Notes: a model not told the origin generated them from the sequence alone. Shown: positions 17,240 through 27,507, counted from the stretch's first letter. The stretch is DNA of 64,000 bases from Pseudomonas sp. DTU12.3 (GCF_004124275.1 NZ_CP027218.1:1739501-1803500), one strand, 5' to 3'. A program made the numbers and translations.

Positions 17240-17252
17240 CAAGGGGATTTTC

Positions 17253-17645
17253 GTGGACGAGAAACAACGTTATGACGACGGCATGCAAGTGCGCCGCGCG
17301 GTACTCGGTGATGCGCATGTCGATCGCAGCCTGACCACGCTGACCGAGTTCAACTCGGAGTTTCAGGAGATGATCACCCGGCATGCCTGGGGCGATATCT
17401 GGACACGTCCAGGGTTGCCTCGGCATACGCGTAGTTTGATCACCATCGCCATGCTGATCGGCATGAACCGCGAAGGCGAGCTGAAGCTGCATTTGCGCGC
17501 TGCGGCCAATAACGGTGTGAGCCGTGGCGAGATCAAGGAAGTGATCATGCAGAGTGCGATTTACTGCGGGATTCCGGCGGCGAATGCGACGTTTCATCTG
17601 GCCGAGTCGGTGTGGGATGAGCTGGGTGTCGAATCCCGGGAGTGA
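17253..17645 (+). CDS. pcaC: 4-carboxymuconolactone decarboxylase
   Basis: PcaC removes CO2 from 4-carboxymuconolactone to give the enol-lactone used by PcaD. The 130-residue product starts at GTG 17253 behind AAGGGG and shows the family segments MITRHAWGDIWTRPGLPRHT, NREGELKLHLRAAANNGVSR and IKEVIMQSAIYCGIPAANA. It closes the pca block and is followed by a REP pair. Confidence 0.95.
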   Translation: MDEKQRYDDGMQVRRAVLGDAHVDRSLTTLTEFNSEFQEMITRHAWGDIWTRPGLPRHTRSLITIAMLIGMNREGELKLHLRAAANNGVSRGEIKEVIMQSAIYCGIPAANATFHLAESVWDELGVESRE

Positions 17646-17658
17646 GTGGTGCAAACCG

Positions 17659-17735
17659 AAAAGATCGCAGCCTTCGGCAGCTCCTACATTGGGAATGCGT
17701 TCCCCTGTAGGAGCTGCCGAAGGCTGCGATCTTTT
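17659..17735. repeat. REP pair after pcaC
   Basis: AAAAGATCGCAGCCTTCGGC and its inverted partner, about 20 bases apart, in the gap between convergent genes. Confidence 0.9.
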
Positions 17736-17740
17736 GTTCT

Positions 17741-18550
17741 TCAAACCGTGGCCACAATAAATATCCGCTTGAACGCAAACAACGTATGCCCGTCGCACTC
17801 CTGCGGATAATGCTTATGCACCCGCATCAGGTAGTGATAAATAAACCGCGCCTGTTCCTCTGAACTCAGCGCTTGCATCACCGGCCGCAGCGCCGAAACT
17901 TTCACCCAGTCATACACCGGCGACTTGCCGTCGACCACCTGCAATTGCTCGGTCTCCCAGATATCCAGCGAAGTGGTCAATGGTGCGAGCAGACGGTAGT
18001 AATCCTCCAGCCCCAACAACGGCCGCGCCGCCATGCGCTGGCGCAGTTCAGCTGTGCCCAATGGCTTGCCGCCGACACCACCGTCGTCGAGGGTTTCGAG
18101 CATCAGCCGATACCACAACGCATCACGCCAGTCAGGCATGTGCGCGGCCAGACAGCCGCCCGGGTTGAGCTGGCCGAGCAGGCGCGGCAGCAGCGTTTCA
18201 TGGCCATCGATAAAGTGCAGCACGGCGGCGGCGAACAGCAGGTCTGCCGGTTGTTCGGGCTGCCAGTCGAGCAGATCGCATTGCTGCCATGCGGCGTTGA
18301 TCGGCAGGCGACGCGCTTCTTCGAGCATTTGCGCTGAACTGTCGATACCGAGTAACTGCGCTCGCGGCCAGCGCTTGGCCAGCACTTGCGTGGCAATGCC
18401 TGTGCCGCAACCGAGGTCATAAATACGTTGAGGGTTTCGCAGCTCGACACGATCAAGCAGTTCGTTGACCGGGCGTTGCCTGAGGCGAGAAAACTGCTGG
18501 TACGCTTTGGCGTCCCAGTCGGGGGCTGCTGATTTGAGTCGGGTGATCAT
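17741..18550 (-). CDS. Tam-like SAM-dependent methyltransferase (269 aa)
   Basis: The product has a Rossmann methyltransferase motif I (DLGCGTG, residues 45-51), LGIDSSAQMLEEAR for motif II and FAAAVLHFIDGHETLLPRLL for motif IV, with AHMPDW and a C-terminal FAFKRIFIVATV similar to trans-aconitate 2-methyltransferase. The canonical Tam lies at 62.4 kb in this window and is much closer to the E. coli protein (QMPDN, IWRTTYYH type motifs), so this copy is a diverged paralogue whose substrate may differ. It is convergent with pcaC and upstream of the porin gene in the same direction, with a REP between. Confidence 0.7.
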   Translation of the reverse strand: MITRLKSAAPDWDAKAYQQFSRLRQRPVNELLDRVELRNPQRIYDLGCGTGIATQVLAKRWPRAQLLGIDSSAQMLEEARRLPINAAWQQCDLLDWQPEQPADLLFAAAVLHFIDGHETLLPRLLGQLNPGGCLAAHMPDWRDALWYRLMLETLDDGGVGGKPLGTAELRQRMAARPLLGLEDYYRLLAPLTTSLDIWETEQLQVVDGKSPVYDWVKVSALRPVMQALSSEEQARFIYHYLMRVHKHYPQECDGHTLFAFKRIFIVATV

Positions 18551-18727
18551 GAGGTCATCCTCTGGTGATCAAAGGTGTCTTCCGATGACAACCTGGCTCA
18601 AGTCTTTAGGGGACCAACATCAACAGATAACGGAAGCGGAAAGGGTATACACCTGAGTCCTTCAGGTTTTTTTACTCTACTCGACGCCCAGCAAAGCGCC
18701 ATTAATCCAGACCAATGGCACAAATCT

Positions 18728-18815
18728 CCTGTAGGAGCTGCCGCAGGCTGCGATCTTTTGATTTTGATCTTAAAAACAAGATCAAAAGATCGCAGCCTGC
18801 GGCAGCTCCTACAGG
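18728..18815. repeat. REP pair downstream of the porin gene
   Basis: CCTGTAGGAGCTGCCGCAGG and its complement ending TCCTACAGG, 36-base spacer with an inner GATCTT/AAGATC palindrome. Confidence 0.9.
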
Positions 18816-18827
18816 GTGGATTTGTGT

Positions 18828-20087
18828 TTACAGGAGGCTGATCGGGTAGCTGACGATGAGGCGGTTTTCATCGAATTCGTTGTTGCTGAAGTCGCGGCGC
18901 ATGGTCGAGTTGCGCCATCTGACGTTGAGATCCTTCAGCGCGCCGCTCTGCACGGTGTAGCCCAATTCCGATTCGCGGCCCCACTCCTTGCCGTCGGTGG
19001 TCGTCGCGGTGTGCACGTTGTCGCCGCTGATGTAGCGGTTCATCAAGGTCAGGCCGGGCACGCCCAGGGCAGCGAAGTTGTAGTCGTGGCGCAATTGCCA
19101 CGAGCGTTCCTGCGCGTTGTCGTAACTGGCGTTGTAGCTGTCGTTGGCGAGGGTGCCGCCGCTGGTGCCATTGACGCGCATCCACGCGCTGTCGCCGGTG
19201 AGTTTCTGCAGGCCGACGTAGAAGGTGTTGCCGCCATATTTGGCCGAGAACATCCCGGACCAGGTCTTGTTGTCGAGATCGCCGGCGCGGGCGCTGCCGT
19301 CGTCCTTGCCGTAGAAAAAGCCGAGGTTGGCGCCCAGTGTCCAGTTGCCCAGTGGTTGGCTGTGGATCAGATTGACGTATTGCTGGCTGTAGATGTCCTT
19401 GAGTTCAGCGTTCCACAGGCCGATCTGTGTGCGCTTTTCATTGAATACGTATTCGCCGCCCTGAAAGTTGAAGCGATCAGAGGTGAACGCTGCTTTGCCG
19501 GTCATCGACATGTCAGTCATGCTGCTGTCGTCGCGCGGGCTGTTCGCACGGAACTGGCCGCCGTAGAGGGTCAGGCCGTCGATTTCCTTCGAGGTGATCT
19601 GGCCGCCGCGAAAGGTTTGCGGCAGCGAGCGACCGTCGTCCGAACGGAGGATCGGCAGCACCGGCATCCATTCGCCGACCTTCACTTCGGTCTGCGACAA
19701 CTTCGCCTTGAAGGCGACGTTGGTGCGCCCGAAGTTGTCTGCCGGGCGTCCGTCGTGATCCAGCGGCAACAGCTGCGTACCGCCAGTGCCCTTGCCGCCA
19801 TCGAGCTTCACCGAATACAGGCCGAGCACGTCCATGCCAAAACCGACGGTGCCTTGGGTGAAGCCGGATTTGGCATCAAGGATGAAGTTCTGCGTCCACT
19901 CTTCAGCCTTGCCCTGAGCCTTGGTCGGGTTGGTGAAGTTGCGGTTGATGTAGAAGTTGCGCAGGTTGAGGTTGACCTTGGCGCCATCGACGAAACCGGC
20001 TTCTTCAGCCACAGCGGGCAGGGCTGCGCCGGCCAGGGCCAGGGCGATCAGGCCGGGGAATGCGTAGGGCGCAGGGGAGGTGGTCAT
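18828..20087 (-). CDS. pcaP: OprD-family outer-membrane porin, probable PcaP
   Basis: The 419-residue product has a signal peptide (cleavage after ALPAVA, about residue 27) and the OprD family start AGFVDGAKVNLNLRNFYINR, ending in a beta-strand with an aromatic-free terminus VSYPISLL. Motifs GQFRANSPRDDSSM and RHDYNF are typical of OprD/OccK porins for carboxylated aromatics. P. putida has an OprD-type porin at the end of its pca cluster (pcaP). Here it is on the opposite strand, but an exact copy of the pcaR-type box (20299-20313) and an A-rich Crc motif (20102-20109) lie upstream, which ties it to the pca regulon. The substrate is inferred. Confidence 0.82.
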   Translation of the reverse strand: MTTSPAPYAFPGLIALALAGAALPAVAEEAGFVDGAKVNLNLRNFYINRNFTNPTKAQGKAEEWTQNFILDAKSGFTQGTVGFGMDVLGLYSVKLDGGKGTGGTQLLPLDHDGRPADNFGRTNVAFKAKLSQTEVKVGEWMPVLPILRSDDGRSLPQTFRGGQITSKEIDGLTLYGGQFRANSPRDDSSMTDMSMTGKAAFTSDRFNFQGGEYVFNEKRTQIGLWNAELKDIYSQQYVNLIHSQPLGNWTLGANLGFFYGKDDGSARAGDLDNKTWSGMFSAKYGGNTFYVGLQKLTGDSAWMRVNGTSGGTLANDSYNASYDNAQERSWQLRHDYNFAALGVPGLTLMNRYISGDNVHTATTTDGKEWGRESELGYTVQSGALKDLNVRWRNSTMRRDFSNNEFDENRLIVSYPISLL

Positions 20088-20101
20088 AGGTGGGGTCTCT
20101 C

Positions 20102-20109
20102 TTGTTTTT
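20102..20109 (-). promoter_or_regulatory. Hfq/Crc-type motif in the porin leader
   Basis: On the minus strand AAAAACAA, within a run AAAAAAAACAAGAGAG, matches AANAANAA 15-22 bases before the porin ATG. Confidence 0.55.
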
Positions 20110-20298
20110 TTTAGGCAAACGGGGGCGCTGCCGCTGTTTTCGGGGCGCAGACATGAAAAATGTTCAGGGGTGAAACGACGGCAATCAGCCGGATGGGGCG
20201 GCGCGCTTGAGCATGGTGACGAACCTGTTGTTATTGGTTTTGTGGATCGAATGGTGCGGGGGGCGGATGTTTTGATTCAATTGGTAAAAGCGGGTTTT

Positions 20299-20313
20299 GG
20301 GCGATTATCGAAC
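20299..20313 (-). promoter_or_regulatory. PcaR-like box upstream of the OprD-family porin
   Basis: On the minus strand the sequence reads GTTCGATAATCGCCC, identical in all 15 bases to the box upstream of pcaR (6541-6555). It lies about 212 bases before the porin start. No good inverted partner is seen 4 bases away, unlike the other three sites. Confidence 0.75.
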
Positions 20314-20353
20314 GCAAGATTGGGCCGGTTTTTTTGGGTGAATGTGAGGGCCT

Positions 20354-20420
20354 CTTCGCGAGCAAGCCCGCTCCCACATTTGGAATGCATTCCCCTGTGG
20401 GAGCGAGCCTGCTCGCGAAG
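20354..20420. repeat. REP pair, GTGGGAGCGAGCCTG type
   Basis: CTTCGCGAGCAAGCCCGCTC and an inverted arm ending GCTCGCGAAG, about 20 bases apart, between divergent-side porin promoter and the emhC terminator. Confidence 0.85.
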
Positions 20421-20457
20421 GGGCCAGCCCAGACAACACAACTTTCAGACAGGCAAC

Positions 20458-20482
20458 AAAAAGCCCACCAATCGGTGGGCTT
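20458..20482 (-). terminator. Rho-independent terminator of the emhABC operon
   Basis: On the minus strand AAGCCCACC, loop GATT and GGTGGGCTT followed by UUU. It starts 22 bases after the emhC stop. Confidence 0.85.
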
Positions 20483-20503
20483 CTTGTGTTCAGCCGATGA
20501 TGA

Positions 20504-21964
20504 TCAGAACAACTTCATCTTCGGTGCTTCTTCTTTCAGCGGTTCGTTCTGCGCGGTTTGCGCATTCCAGCCACCGCCCAAGGCCTTGTACAGGTTGACC
20601 GCACTGGTCAGCTGCGCGAGGCGGTCGGTGATCAGCGCCTGTTGCGCGCTGAACAGCTGACGCTGGGCATCGAGGAAGGTCAGGTTGCTGTCGACACCGA
20701 TGCGGTAGCGACGCTCGGCCAGACGGTAGTAATCCTGGTTGGCCTGAACGAAGTCACGCTGCGCCTGCAGCTGGTCGGTGTAGGTCTGGCGGGCGGCCAG
20801 ACCGTCGGCGACTTCCTGGAAGGCCGTTTGAATGGACTTCTCGTAGTTCGCCACGCCAATGTCCTTCTGGATCTTGGCGGCGTCGAGACTGGCGCGCAGG
20901 CTGCCGGCGTTGAAGATTGGCAGGTTGATCTGCGGCTGGAACAGCCACGTCCCCGAACCACCCTTGAACAGGCCGGACAGGTCCGGGCTCAGGCTGCCCG
21001 CGTTGGCGGTCAGGCTGATGCTCGGGAAGAACGCTGCACGCGCCGCGCCGATGTTGGCGTTGGCTGCCTTCAGGTTGTACTCGGCCTGGAGGATGTCCGG
21101 ACGACGTTGCAGCAGATCCGAAGGCAGACCGGCCGGTACGTCGCTGAGCAGGTCATCCGACAGCGGTTTGGCCGCTTGCAGATTGGCCGGTATACCGGTG
21201 CCGAGCAGCAGGGTCAGGCTGTTTTCGTCCTGCGCCACTTGGCGGGTATAACGCGCCAGTTGTGCACGGGCGTTTTCCACCGACGTGCGCGACTGCGCCA
21301 GATCCAGCGCCGACGCGACACCGACTTCGTTGCTGCGGCTGGTCAGCTTGTAGCTTTCTTCGAAGGCACCGAGGGTGTCTTGGGTAAGCTTGAGCAGTTC
21401 CTTGTCCGCTTGCCAGGTCAGGTAAGCGTTGGCGACGCTGGCAACCAGACTGATCTGGGTGCTGCGACGCGCTTCTTCAGTAGCGAAGTATTGTTGCAAC
21501 GCTTGCTCGCTCAGGCTGCGAACGCGACCGAACAGGTCGAGTTCGTAGGCGCTGATGCCGACGGTGGCGGAGTAGGAGCTGGTGATGCCCGCTTCACCGG
21601 TCTGCGAGGCACGGGCCGGAACCCGCTGACGGCTGCCACTGGCATTGGCCGAAACTGCCGGGAACAGGTCGGCACGCTGGATACGGTACTGCGCTGCATA
21701 GGCGTCGATGTTCAGCGCCGCGACACGCAGGTCGCGGTTGTTTTCCAGGGATACCTGGATCAGCTGTTGCAGCGCCGGGTCATGGAAAAACTGCTTCCAG
21801 CCCTGCTCGGCAGCGGCCTGCGCCGGTGCCTGGGCCGGCGAGTACGCCGGCCCCTGTGGGTATTGGCCTGCGACCGGAGCCTCAGGCTGCTGATAATCAG
21901 GTATCAGCGAGCAACCGCTCAGCACGAAGGCGGCGACTGCGATGGAGAGTAGCGACTTGCTCAT
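20504..21964 (-). CDS. emhC: RND efflux outer-membrane channel EmhC (TtgC/OprM family)
   Basis: The 486-residue product is an outer-membrane factor lipoprotein: signal peptide with lipobox LSGC (Cys18), then [13 protein letters not shown]. The TolC-like duplicated helical repeats show as [16 protein letters not shown] with [20 protein letters not shown] in the first half and [15 protein letters not shown] with [20 protein letters not shown] in the second. It is last in the operon and overlaps the emhB stop by 4 bases. Together with EmhA and EmhB it forms the tripartite pump. Equivalent names are TtgC and ArpC. Confidence 0.92.
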   Translation of the reverse strand: MSKSLLSIAVAAFVLSGCSLIPDYQQPEAPVAGQYPQGPAYSPAQAPAQAAAEQGWKQFFHDPALQQLIQVSLENNRDLRVAALNIDAYAAQYRIQRADLFPAVSANASGSRQRVPARASQTGEAGITSSYSATVGISAYELDLFGRVRSLSEQALQQYFATEEARRSTQISLVASVANAYLTWQADKELLKLTQDTLGAFEESYKLTSRSNEVGVASALDLAQSRTSVENARAQLARYTRQVAQDENSLTLLLGTGIPANLQAAKPLSDDLLSDVPAGLPSDLLQRRPDILQAEYNLKAANANIGAARAAFFPSISLTANAGSLSPDLSGLFKGGSGTWLFQPQINLPIFNAGSLRASLDAAKIQKDIGVANYEKSIQTAFQEVADGLAARQTYTDQLQAQRDFVQANQDYYRLAERRYRIGVDSNLTFLDAQRQLFSAQQALITDRLAQLTSAVNLYKALGGGWNAQTAQNEPLKEEAPKMKLF

Positions 21965-24900
21965 TGGCCAGCCTCTTTAGGAGTTTCAGTCGCTTCATCC
22001 TCGTCAGCGATTTTACGCTGGCCGATGGACGAAACCGTAACGAAGAACAGTGGAACCCAGAAGACCGCCAGGATCGTGGCTGTGAGCATACCGCCAATTA
22101 CGCCGGTACCGATCGCGTGTTGGCTGCCCGAACCGGCACCGGTGGAGATCGCCAACGGTACAACACCGAGGACGAAGGCCAGCGACGTCATGATGATCGG
22201 TCGCAGACGCATGCGGCACGCTTCGATCGCCGCATCCCGCAGGCTACGCCCTTGCTCATGCAGTTCCTTGGCGAACTCGACGATCAGAATGGCGTTTTTA
22301 GCCGCCAGACCGATGGTCGTCAACAGGCCCACCTGGAAGTACACGTCGTTGGACAGACCGCGCAGGCTGGTGGCCAGCAGTGCACCGATGATCCCCAACG
22401 GCACCACGAGCATAACGGCGATCGGAATCGACCAGCTCTCGTACAGCGCGGCCAGACACAGGAACACCATCAGCAGCGACAGGGCGTACAGCGCCGGTGC
22501 TTGCGAACCGGACAGACGCTCTTCATACGACAGACCGGTCCAGGAGATACCGACACCCGCCGGCAGCTTCTTGGCGATCGCTTCGACTTCGGCCATCGCA
22601 TCACCGGTTGAGTAACCCGGCGCCGGAGAACCGAGGATCTCCATCGCTTCTACACCGTTGTAACGCGCCAGTTTCGGCGAACCGTAGATCCACTCGCCCT
22701 TGGCGAACGCGGAGAACGGCACCATGGTCCCGGCGCTGTTGCGCACGTACCATTTCTTCATGTCTTCAGGGCTCATGCGAGCGCCGGCCTGACCTTGCAC
22801 GTATACCTTCTTCACCCGACCACGGTCGATGAAGTCGTTGACGTAGCTACTACCGAAGGAAATCGACAGGGTGCTGTTGATGTCGGAAATGCTCACACCC
22901 AGGGCGCGGGCTTTCTCGTCATCAATTTCCAGGTGGTATTGCGGCTCATCGTTCAGGCCGTTCGGACGTACCTGGTAGAGCACCTTGCTCTGCGCGGCCA
23001 TGCCGAGGAACTGGTTACGCGCTTCCATCAACTTGTCGTGACCGATACCGGCGCGGTCTTGCAGGAACACGTCGAAACCGGTGGCGTTACCCAACTCCAA
23101 TACCGCTGGCGGGGCAAAGGCAAACACCATCGCATCGCGGAAGGTGAAGAAGTGCTGTTGCGCACGCTGGGCGAGGGCAAACACGCTGTTACTCGCGTCA
23201 CGCTGGTCCCACGGTTTGAGCATGATGAACGCCAGACCCGAGCTCTGCCCACGACCGGCGAAGTTGAAGCCGTTCACGGTGAACACCGAGGCCACCGCGC
23301 CGGACTCTTTCTCCAGCAGGTAGGAACGCATTTCGTCGATCACGACTTGGGTACGTTCAGCACTGGAACCGGCCGGGGTTTGCACCTGAGCGAACAGTAC
23401 GCCCTGGTCTTCTTCCGGCAGGAACGCGGTCGGAATGCGGGTGAACAGCCAGATCATGCCAACCACGATCAGCAGGTACGCCAGCAGGTACGGGGCTTTG
23501 CGCGACAGCATGTTGCCAACGCCGCGCTCGTAGCTGCGAACGCCACGGTCGAAGTTGCGGTTGAACCAGCCGAAGAAACCTTTTTTCGGCGTGCCGTGCT
23601 CACCTTTCGGAATCGCCTTGAGCATGGTCGCGCAGAGCGCCGGGGTGAAGATCAGCGCAACCAATACCGACAGGGCCATGGCCGAGACGATGGTGATCGA
23701 GAACTGCTTGTAGATCACACCGGTGGAACCGCTGAAGAACGCCATCGGCAGCAATACCGCCGACAGAACCAGCGCAATACCGACCAGTGCGCCCTGGATC
23801 TGGCCCATGGACTTCTTGGTCGCTTCCTTCGGTGACAAGCCTTCTTCGCTCATCACCCGCTCGACGTTTTCCACCACAACGATGGCATCGTCCACCAGCA
23901 AGCCGATGGCCAGCACCATACCGAACATGGTCAGGGTGTTGATGCTGAAACCGAACGCCGCGAGGATGCCGAATGTACCGAGCAATACCACCGGCACGGT
24001 CATCGTAGTGATGACGGTGGCGCGGAAGTTTTGCAGGAAAAGGAACATCACCAGGAACACCAGCACGATCGCTTCGACCAGGGTTTCAACCACTCCCTTG
24101 ATCGACTCGGTCACCACCGGGGTGGTGTCGTACGGGAACACCACTTCCATGCCTTCCGGGAAGAACGGCTTGAGCTCGTCAATCGTCTTGCGCAGGGCTT
24201 TGGCGGTGTCGAGGGCGTTGGCGCCGTTGGCCAGTTTCACTGCAAGACCGGACGACGGCTTGCCGTTGAACTGGGCCGAAATGGTCGAGTTTTCGCCACC
24301 CAGGCCGACATCGGCAACGTCACCGACGCGCACTTGCGAACCGTCCTGATTGACCTTCAGCAGAATCGCCTTGAACTGCTCGGCAGTCTGCAGACGGGTC
24401 TTGCCGATGATCGTGGCGTTCAGTTGCTGGCCTGGCAGCGCCGGCAAACCGCCGAGCTGACCGGAGGAGACCTGGACGTTCTGTGCCGAGATGGCGGAGC
24501 TGACGTCAGCCGGGGTCAGGTTGAATTTGTTCAACTTGGCCGGGTCGAGCCAGATGCGCATCGCGTACTGGGCACCGAAGACCTGGAAGTCACCGACACC
24601 GGCGGTGCGCGAGATCGGGTCCTGCATGTTCGACACGATGTAGTTGGACAAGTCGTCCTTGGTCATGCTGCCGTCACGCGATACCACGCCGATCACCAGC
24701 AGGAAGTTTTTCACTGCCTTGGTCACACGGATACCTTGTTGCTGCACTTCTTGCGGCAACAGCGGGGTGGCGAGGTTCAGCTTGTTCTGAACCTGAACCT
24801 GCGCGGTGTCGGAGTTGGTGCCTTGCTCGAAGGTCGCGGTGATGGTCATGCTGCCGTCGGAGTTACTTTCCGAGGACACATAACGCAGGTTGTCGATACC

Positions 24901-25110
24901 GTTGAGCTGCTGCTCGATCACCTGAACCACGGTGTCCTGCACGGTTTGCGCCGAAGCGCCCGGGTAGGTCACGGAGATCGCAATGGCCGGTGGCGCAATG
25001 CTCGGGTACTGGTTGATCGGCAATTTCAGGATCGAAAGTGCCCCGACCAGCATGATCACCAGGGCAATTACCCAGGCGAAAATCGGACGGTCGATGAAGA
25101 ATTTTGACAT
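21961..25110 (-). CDS. emhB: RND multidrug efflux permease EmhB (TtgB/MexB family)
   Basis: The 1049-residue inner-membrane proton antiporter starts [20 protein letters not shown]. Landmarks are the helix 4 proton-relay aspartates in [16 protein letters not shown], the porter domains ([19 protein letters not shown] loop), the cytoplasmic [16 protein letters not shown] stretch between the halves, and [17 protein letters not shown] in helix 10. Length and motifs fit the MexB/AcrB/TtgB group that exports hydrophobic drugs, solvents and aromatic hydrocarbons. It is 3 bases from emhA and overlaps emhC. Confidence 0.95.
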   Translation of the reverse strand: MSKFFIDRPIFAWVIALVIMLVGALSILKLPINQYPSIAPPAIAISVTYPGASAQTVQDTVVQVIEQQLNGIDNLRYVSSESNSDGSMTITATFEQGTNSDTAQVQVQNKLNLATPLLPQEVQQQGIRVTKAVKNFLLVIGVVSRDGSMTKDDLSNYIVSNMQDPISRTAGVGDFQVFGAQYAMRIWLDPAKLNKFNLTPADVSSAISAQNVQVSSGQLGGLPALPGQQLNATIIGKTRLQTAEQFKAILLKVNQDGSQVRVGDVADVGLGGENSTISAQFNGKPSSGLAVKLANGANALDTAKALRKTIDELKPFFPEGMEVVFPYDTTPVVTESIKGVVETLVEAIVLVFLVMFLFLQNFRATVITTMTVPVVLLGTFGILAAFGFSINTLTMFGMVLAIGLLVDDAIVVVENVERVMSEEGLSPKEATKKSMGQIQGALVGIALVLSAVLLPMAFFSGSTGVIYKQFSITIVSAMALSVLVALIFTPALCATMLKAIPKGEHGTPKKGFFGWFNRNFDRGVRSYERGVGNMLSRKAPYLLAYLLIVVGMIWLFTRIPTAFLPEEDQGVLFAQVQTPAGSSAERTQVVIDEMRSYLLEKESGAVASVFTVNGFNFAGRGQSSGLAFIMLKPWDQRDASNSVFALAQRAQQHFFTFRDAMVFAFAPPAVLELGNATGFDVFLQDRAGIGHDKLMEARNQFLGMAAQSKVLYQVRPNGLNDEPQYHLEIDDEKARALGVSISDINSTLSISFGSSYVNDFIDRGRVKKVYVQGQAGARMSPEDMKKWYVRNSAGTMVPFSAFAKGEWIYGSPKLARYNGVEAMEILGSPAPGYSTGDAMAEVEAIAKKLPAGVGISWTGLSYEERLSGSQAPALYALSLLMVFLCLAALYESWSIPIAVMLVVPLGIIGALLATSLRGLSNDVYFQVGLLTTIGLAAKNAILIVEFAKELHEQGRSLRDAAIEACRMRLRPIIMTSLAFVLGVVPLAISTGAGSGSQHAIGTGVIGGMLTATILAVFWVPLFFVTVSSIGQRKIADEDEATETPKEAGQ

Positions 25111-25113
25111 GAG

Positions 25114-26271
25114 TTACTCCCCTTTGCCGCCAGCGGCTTTGTCAGCAGGCTGAGCGGGGGCCGGGTTCTTTTTCGCTACGTTGGTGGCTTCGGTCGGGTT
25201 GACTTGCACGCCCGGACGCACGTATTGCAGGCCTTCGGTGATCAGACGATCGCCGGCTTTCAGGCCGTCTTCGATCAGCCACTGGCTGCCGACGGTGCGG
25301 CTGGCCTTGAGCTGACGCAGCTCGACCTTGTTGTCGGTGCCGACGACCAGTGCGGTCGGGGTGCCTTTGAGGTCGCGAGTCACGCCTTGTTGCGGCGCCA
25401 GAATCGCTGCAGCGTTGACGCCAGCCTGCAACTGGGCGCGGACGAACATGCCTGGCAGCAGGGTGTGATCCGGGTTCGGGAACACCGCACGCAGGGTCAC
25501 GGAACCGGTAGTCGGATCGACCGTGACTTCGGAGAATTCCAGCTTACCGTCGAGCTTGTACTGGCTGCCGTCTTCCAGGGTCAGTTTGACCGCTGCCGAG
25601 TTCTCGCCGGATTTTTGCAGGCGACCGCTTTCCAGCTCGCGGCGCAGTTCCAGCAATTCAACCGAGGACTGGGTCACGTCGACGTAGATCGGGTCGAGTT
25701 GCTGGATCGTTGCCATGGCGTCGGTCTGGCCATTGTTGACCAGTGCACCTTCGGTGACCGAAGAACGACCGATGCGCCCGGAGATCGGCGCGTAAACCTT
25801 GGTGTAACGCACGTTGATCTGCGCGCTCTGCAACGACGCTTCCGATTCCATGCGGTTGGACACGGCGGTGTCGTATTCCTGACGGCTTACGGCTTGTTCA
25901 TCGACCAGTTGCTTGTAGCGATCGGAGATCGACTTGGTCGAACGCAGGTTGGCTTCGGCGCTTTTCAGGGTCGCTTCATACACGGCTGGATCGATCTGAT
26001 AAAGCTGCTGGCCGGCTTTGACGTCGCCGCCTTCCTTGAACAAACGCTTGAGAATGATGCCGTTGACCTGTGGTCGAACTTCCGCAATGCGGAACGCACT
26101 GGTGCGGCCCGGCAGTTCCGAGGTGAGGGTAAAGGCTTGTGGTTGCAGGGTAACGACGCCGACCTGAGGGGGCGGAGCGGCCGGTGCCGCTTCTTCCTTT
26201 TTGCATCCGCTGAGCAGCGATGCCAGGGCGACGGCAGTGACCAGAGCGGTAACAACTGGCTTGAATTGCAT
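25114..26271 (-). CDS. emhA: RND efflux periplasmic adaptor EmhA (TtgA/MexA family)
   Basis: The ATG at 26271 gives a lipoprotein signal (MQFKPVVTALVTAVALASLL, lipobox LSGC, Cys23); the 12 residues before it in the open frame lack a ribosome site. The 385-residue product has lipoyl halves (TSAFRIAEVRPQVNGIILKR and VRYTKVYAPISGRIGRSSVT), a helical hairpin between them and a beta-barrel region (GMFVRAQLQAGV). It links EmhB to EmhC. First gene of the operon, facing emhR across a 266-base control region. Confidence 0.93.
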   Translation of the reverse strand: MQFKPVVTALVTAVALASLLSGCKKEEAAPAAPPPQVGVVTLQPQAFTLTSELPGRTSAFRIAEVRPQVNGIILKRLFKEGGDVKAGQQLYQIDPAVYEATLKSAEANLRSTKSISDRYKQLVDEQAVSRQEYDTAVSNRMESEASLQSAQINVRYTKVYAPISGRIGRSSVTEGALVNNGQTDAMATIQQLDPIYVDVTQSSVELLELRRELESGRLQKSGENSAAVKLTLEDGSQYKLDGKLEFSEVTVDPTTGSVTLRAVFPNPDHTLLPGMFVRAQLQAGVNAAAILAPQQGVTRDLKGTPTALVVGTDNKVELRQLKASRTVGSQWLIEDGLKAGDRLITEGLQYVRPGVQVNPTEATNVAKKNPAPAQPADKAAGGKGE

Positions 26272-26366
26272 GTAGATCCTCGGGTCAGGCGCGCAAAAAG
26301 CGCACAAGAAGTGTGAAAGGGTAAAAAAAGGGTACTGGGTGGATAAGTAGCTTGCTAAGGAATATA

Positions 26367-26390
26367 CTTACGTTCATGGTTGTTTGTAAA
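26367..26390. promoter_or_regulatory. EmhR/TtgR operator
   Basis: Read on the minus strand this is TTTACAAACAACCATGAACG followed by TAAG, very close to the TtgR operator I recall (TTTACAAACAACCATGAATG then TAAG) from the ttgABC-ttgR control region. It lies between emhA and emhR and overlaps an AATATACTTAC stretch that can serve as a promoter element. Confidence 0.82.
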
Positions 26391-26537
26391 CACCTTGGCG
26401 TCGTACCCACCCTGTTACAAAACTCGTCGCAAGGTTTGAAATTGTAGGCCGGGGAGTCGATTCGCGAGAGATCGCCCCCTCTTTATTCAGCGGATGTTCA
26501 GCCATCCCTGAAACATCCCGTTTGAGGTTTTACTGCC

Positions 26538-27170
26538 ATGGTCCGTCGTACCAAAGAGGAAGCTCAAGAAACCCGCAGCCAGATTCTGGAAGCGGCGGAG
26601 AAAGCCTTTTATGAAAGGGGCGTCGCGCGTACGACCCTGGCAGATATCGCGACGATGGCCGGCGTGACGCGCGGTGCCATCTACTGGCATTTCAGCAACA
26701 AGGCCGATCTGCTCCAGGCCATGCTCGATACGCTGCATGAGCCGCTGGATGAGCTGGCCAAGGCCAGTGAGAGCGAGGACGAAATCGATCCGCTGGGCTG
26801 CATGCGCAAACTGCTGATTCATTTGTTTCATCAAGTTTCGCTGGATCCGAAGACCCGCCGCATCAACGAAATTCTGTTTCATAAGTGCGAGTTCACCGAT
26901 GAAATGTGCGATTTGCGCCAGCAGCGCCGGGTGGCCAGTCTCGAATGCAATGAGCGCATCGGGCTGACCCTGCGTAATGCGGTAAATCGTGGGCAGTTGC
27001 CGGAAGATCTCGACACTGCTCGCGCGGCCATCAGCATTCATGCCTATATCGATGGCCTTCTGTATGGCTGGCTGCTGGCGCCGGACAGCTTTGAACTGCA
27101 TGCCGAGGCCGAGCGTTGGGTCGATACAGGGTTGGACATGCTGCGCCTGAGCCCTAGCCTGCGCAAATGA
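26538..27170 (+). CDS. emhR: TetR-family repressor of the efflux operon, EmhR (TtgR)
   Basis: The 210-residue length equals TtgR. The DNA-binding helix-turn-helix is [20 protein letters not shown] at about residues 32-51, preceded by [20 protein letters not shown]. The C-terminal ligand domain contains [20 protein letters not shown] and [17 protein letters not shown]. TtgR is released from its operator by flavonoids, antibiotics and solvents, which induces the divergent pump. The gene is divergent from emhA with the operator between them. Confidence 0.93.
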   Translation: MVRRTKEEAQETRSQILEAAEKAFYERGVARTTLADIATMAGVTRGAIYWHFSNKADLLQAMLDTLHEPLDELAKASESEDEIDPLGCMRKLLIHLFHQVSLDPKTRRINEILFHKCEFTDEMCDLRQQRRVASLECNERIGLTLRNAVNRGQLPEDLDTARAAISIHAYIDGLLYGWLLAPDSFELHAEAERWVDTGLDMLRLSPSLRK

Positions 27171-27306
27171 AACAAAATGCGTAATTGGCACAGCTTATGT
27201 CAATTGGCCTGCTTTTATATACATTTGCCGGGGCGCAGTTTATACGGTGCGAACTGTGCATTTTGTAGGGAATTTGTTTCTTCTGTGTGAAACGGGGTGG
27301 CCGCTT

Positions 27307-27470
27307 GCCCTCACCCTAACCCTCTCCCAGAGGTAGAGGGGACTGACCGGGGATTTCTTTCGAGATACGCCGACGTGAAATATTCCGTCGAACTCAGGTT
27401 TTGAACATCCCCCGATCGGCTCCCTCTCCCTCGGGAGAGGGCCGGGCGGGCGGCGTTCCGATGAGGGGCT
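27307..27470 (-). repeat. Long-terminal-inverted-repeat element, copy B (~160 bp)
   Basis: The same element as at 3376-3526 in opposite orientation: GCCCTCACCCTAACCCTCTC at the left, GGGGACTGACCG, GATACGCCGACGTG, CGAACTCAGGTTTTG, ATCGGCTCCCTCTC inside, and CCGATGAGGGGC at the right. The right terminus is the most diverged. It fills most of the gap between convergent emhR and the ene-reductase gene. Confidence 0.85.
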
Positions 27471-27507
27471 ACATAATCAGCCGCGCAATCGCGTTCCAAG
27501 TGAACAC

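Noticed and set aside
22795..23835. Plus-strand open frame (346 aa)
   Set aside because: Antisense to the emhB permease, which has complete RND motifs.
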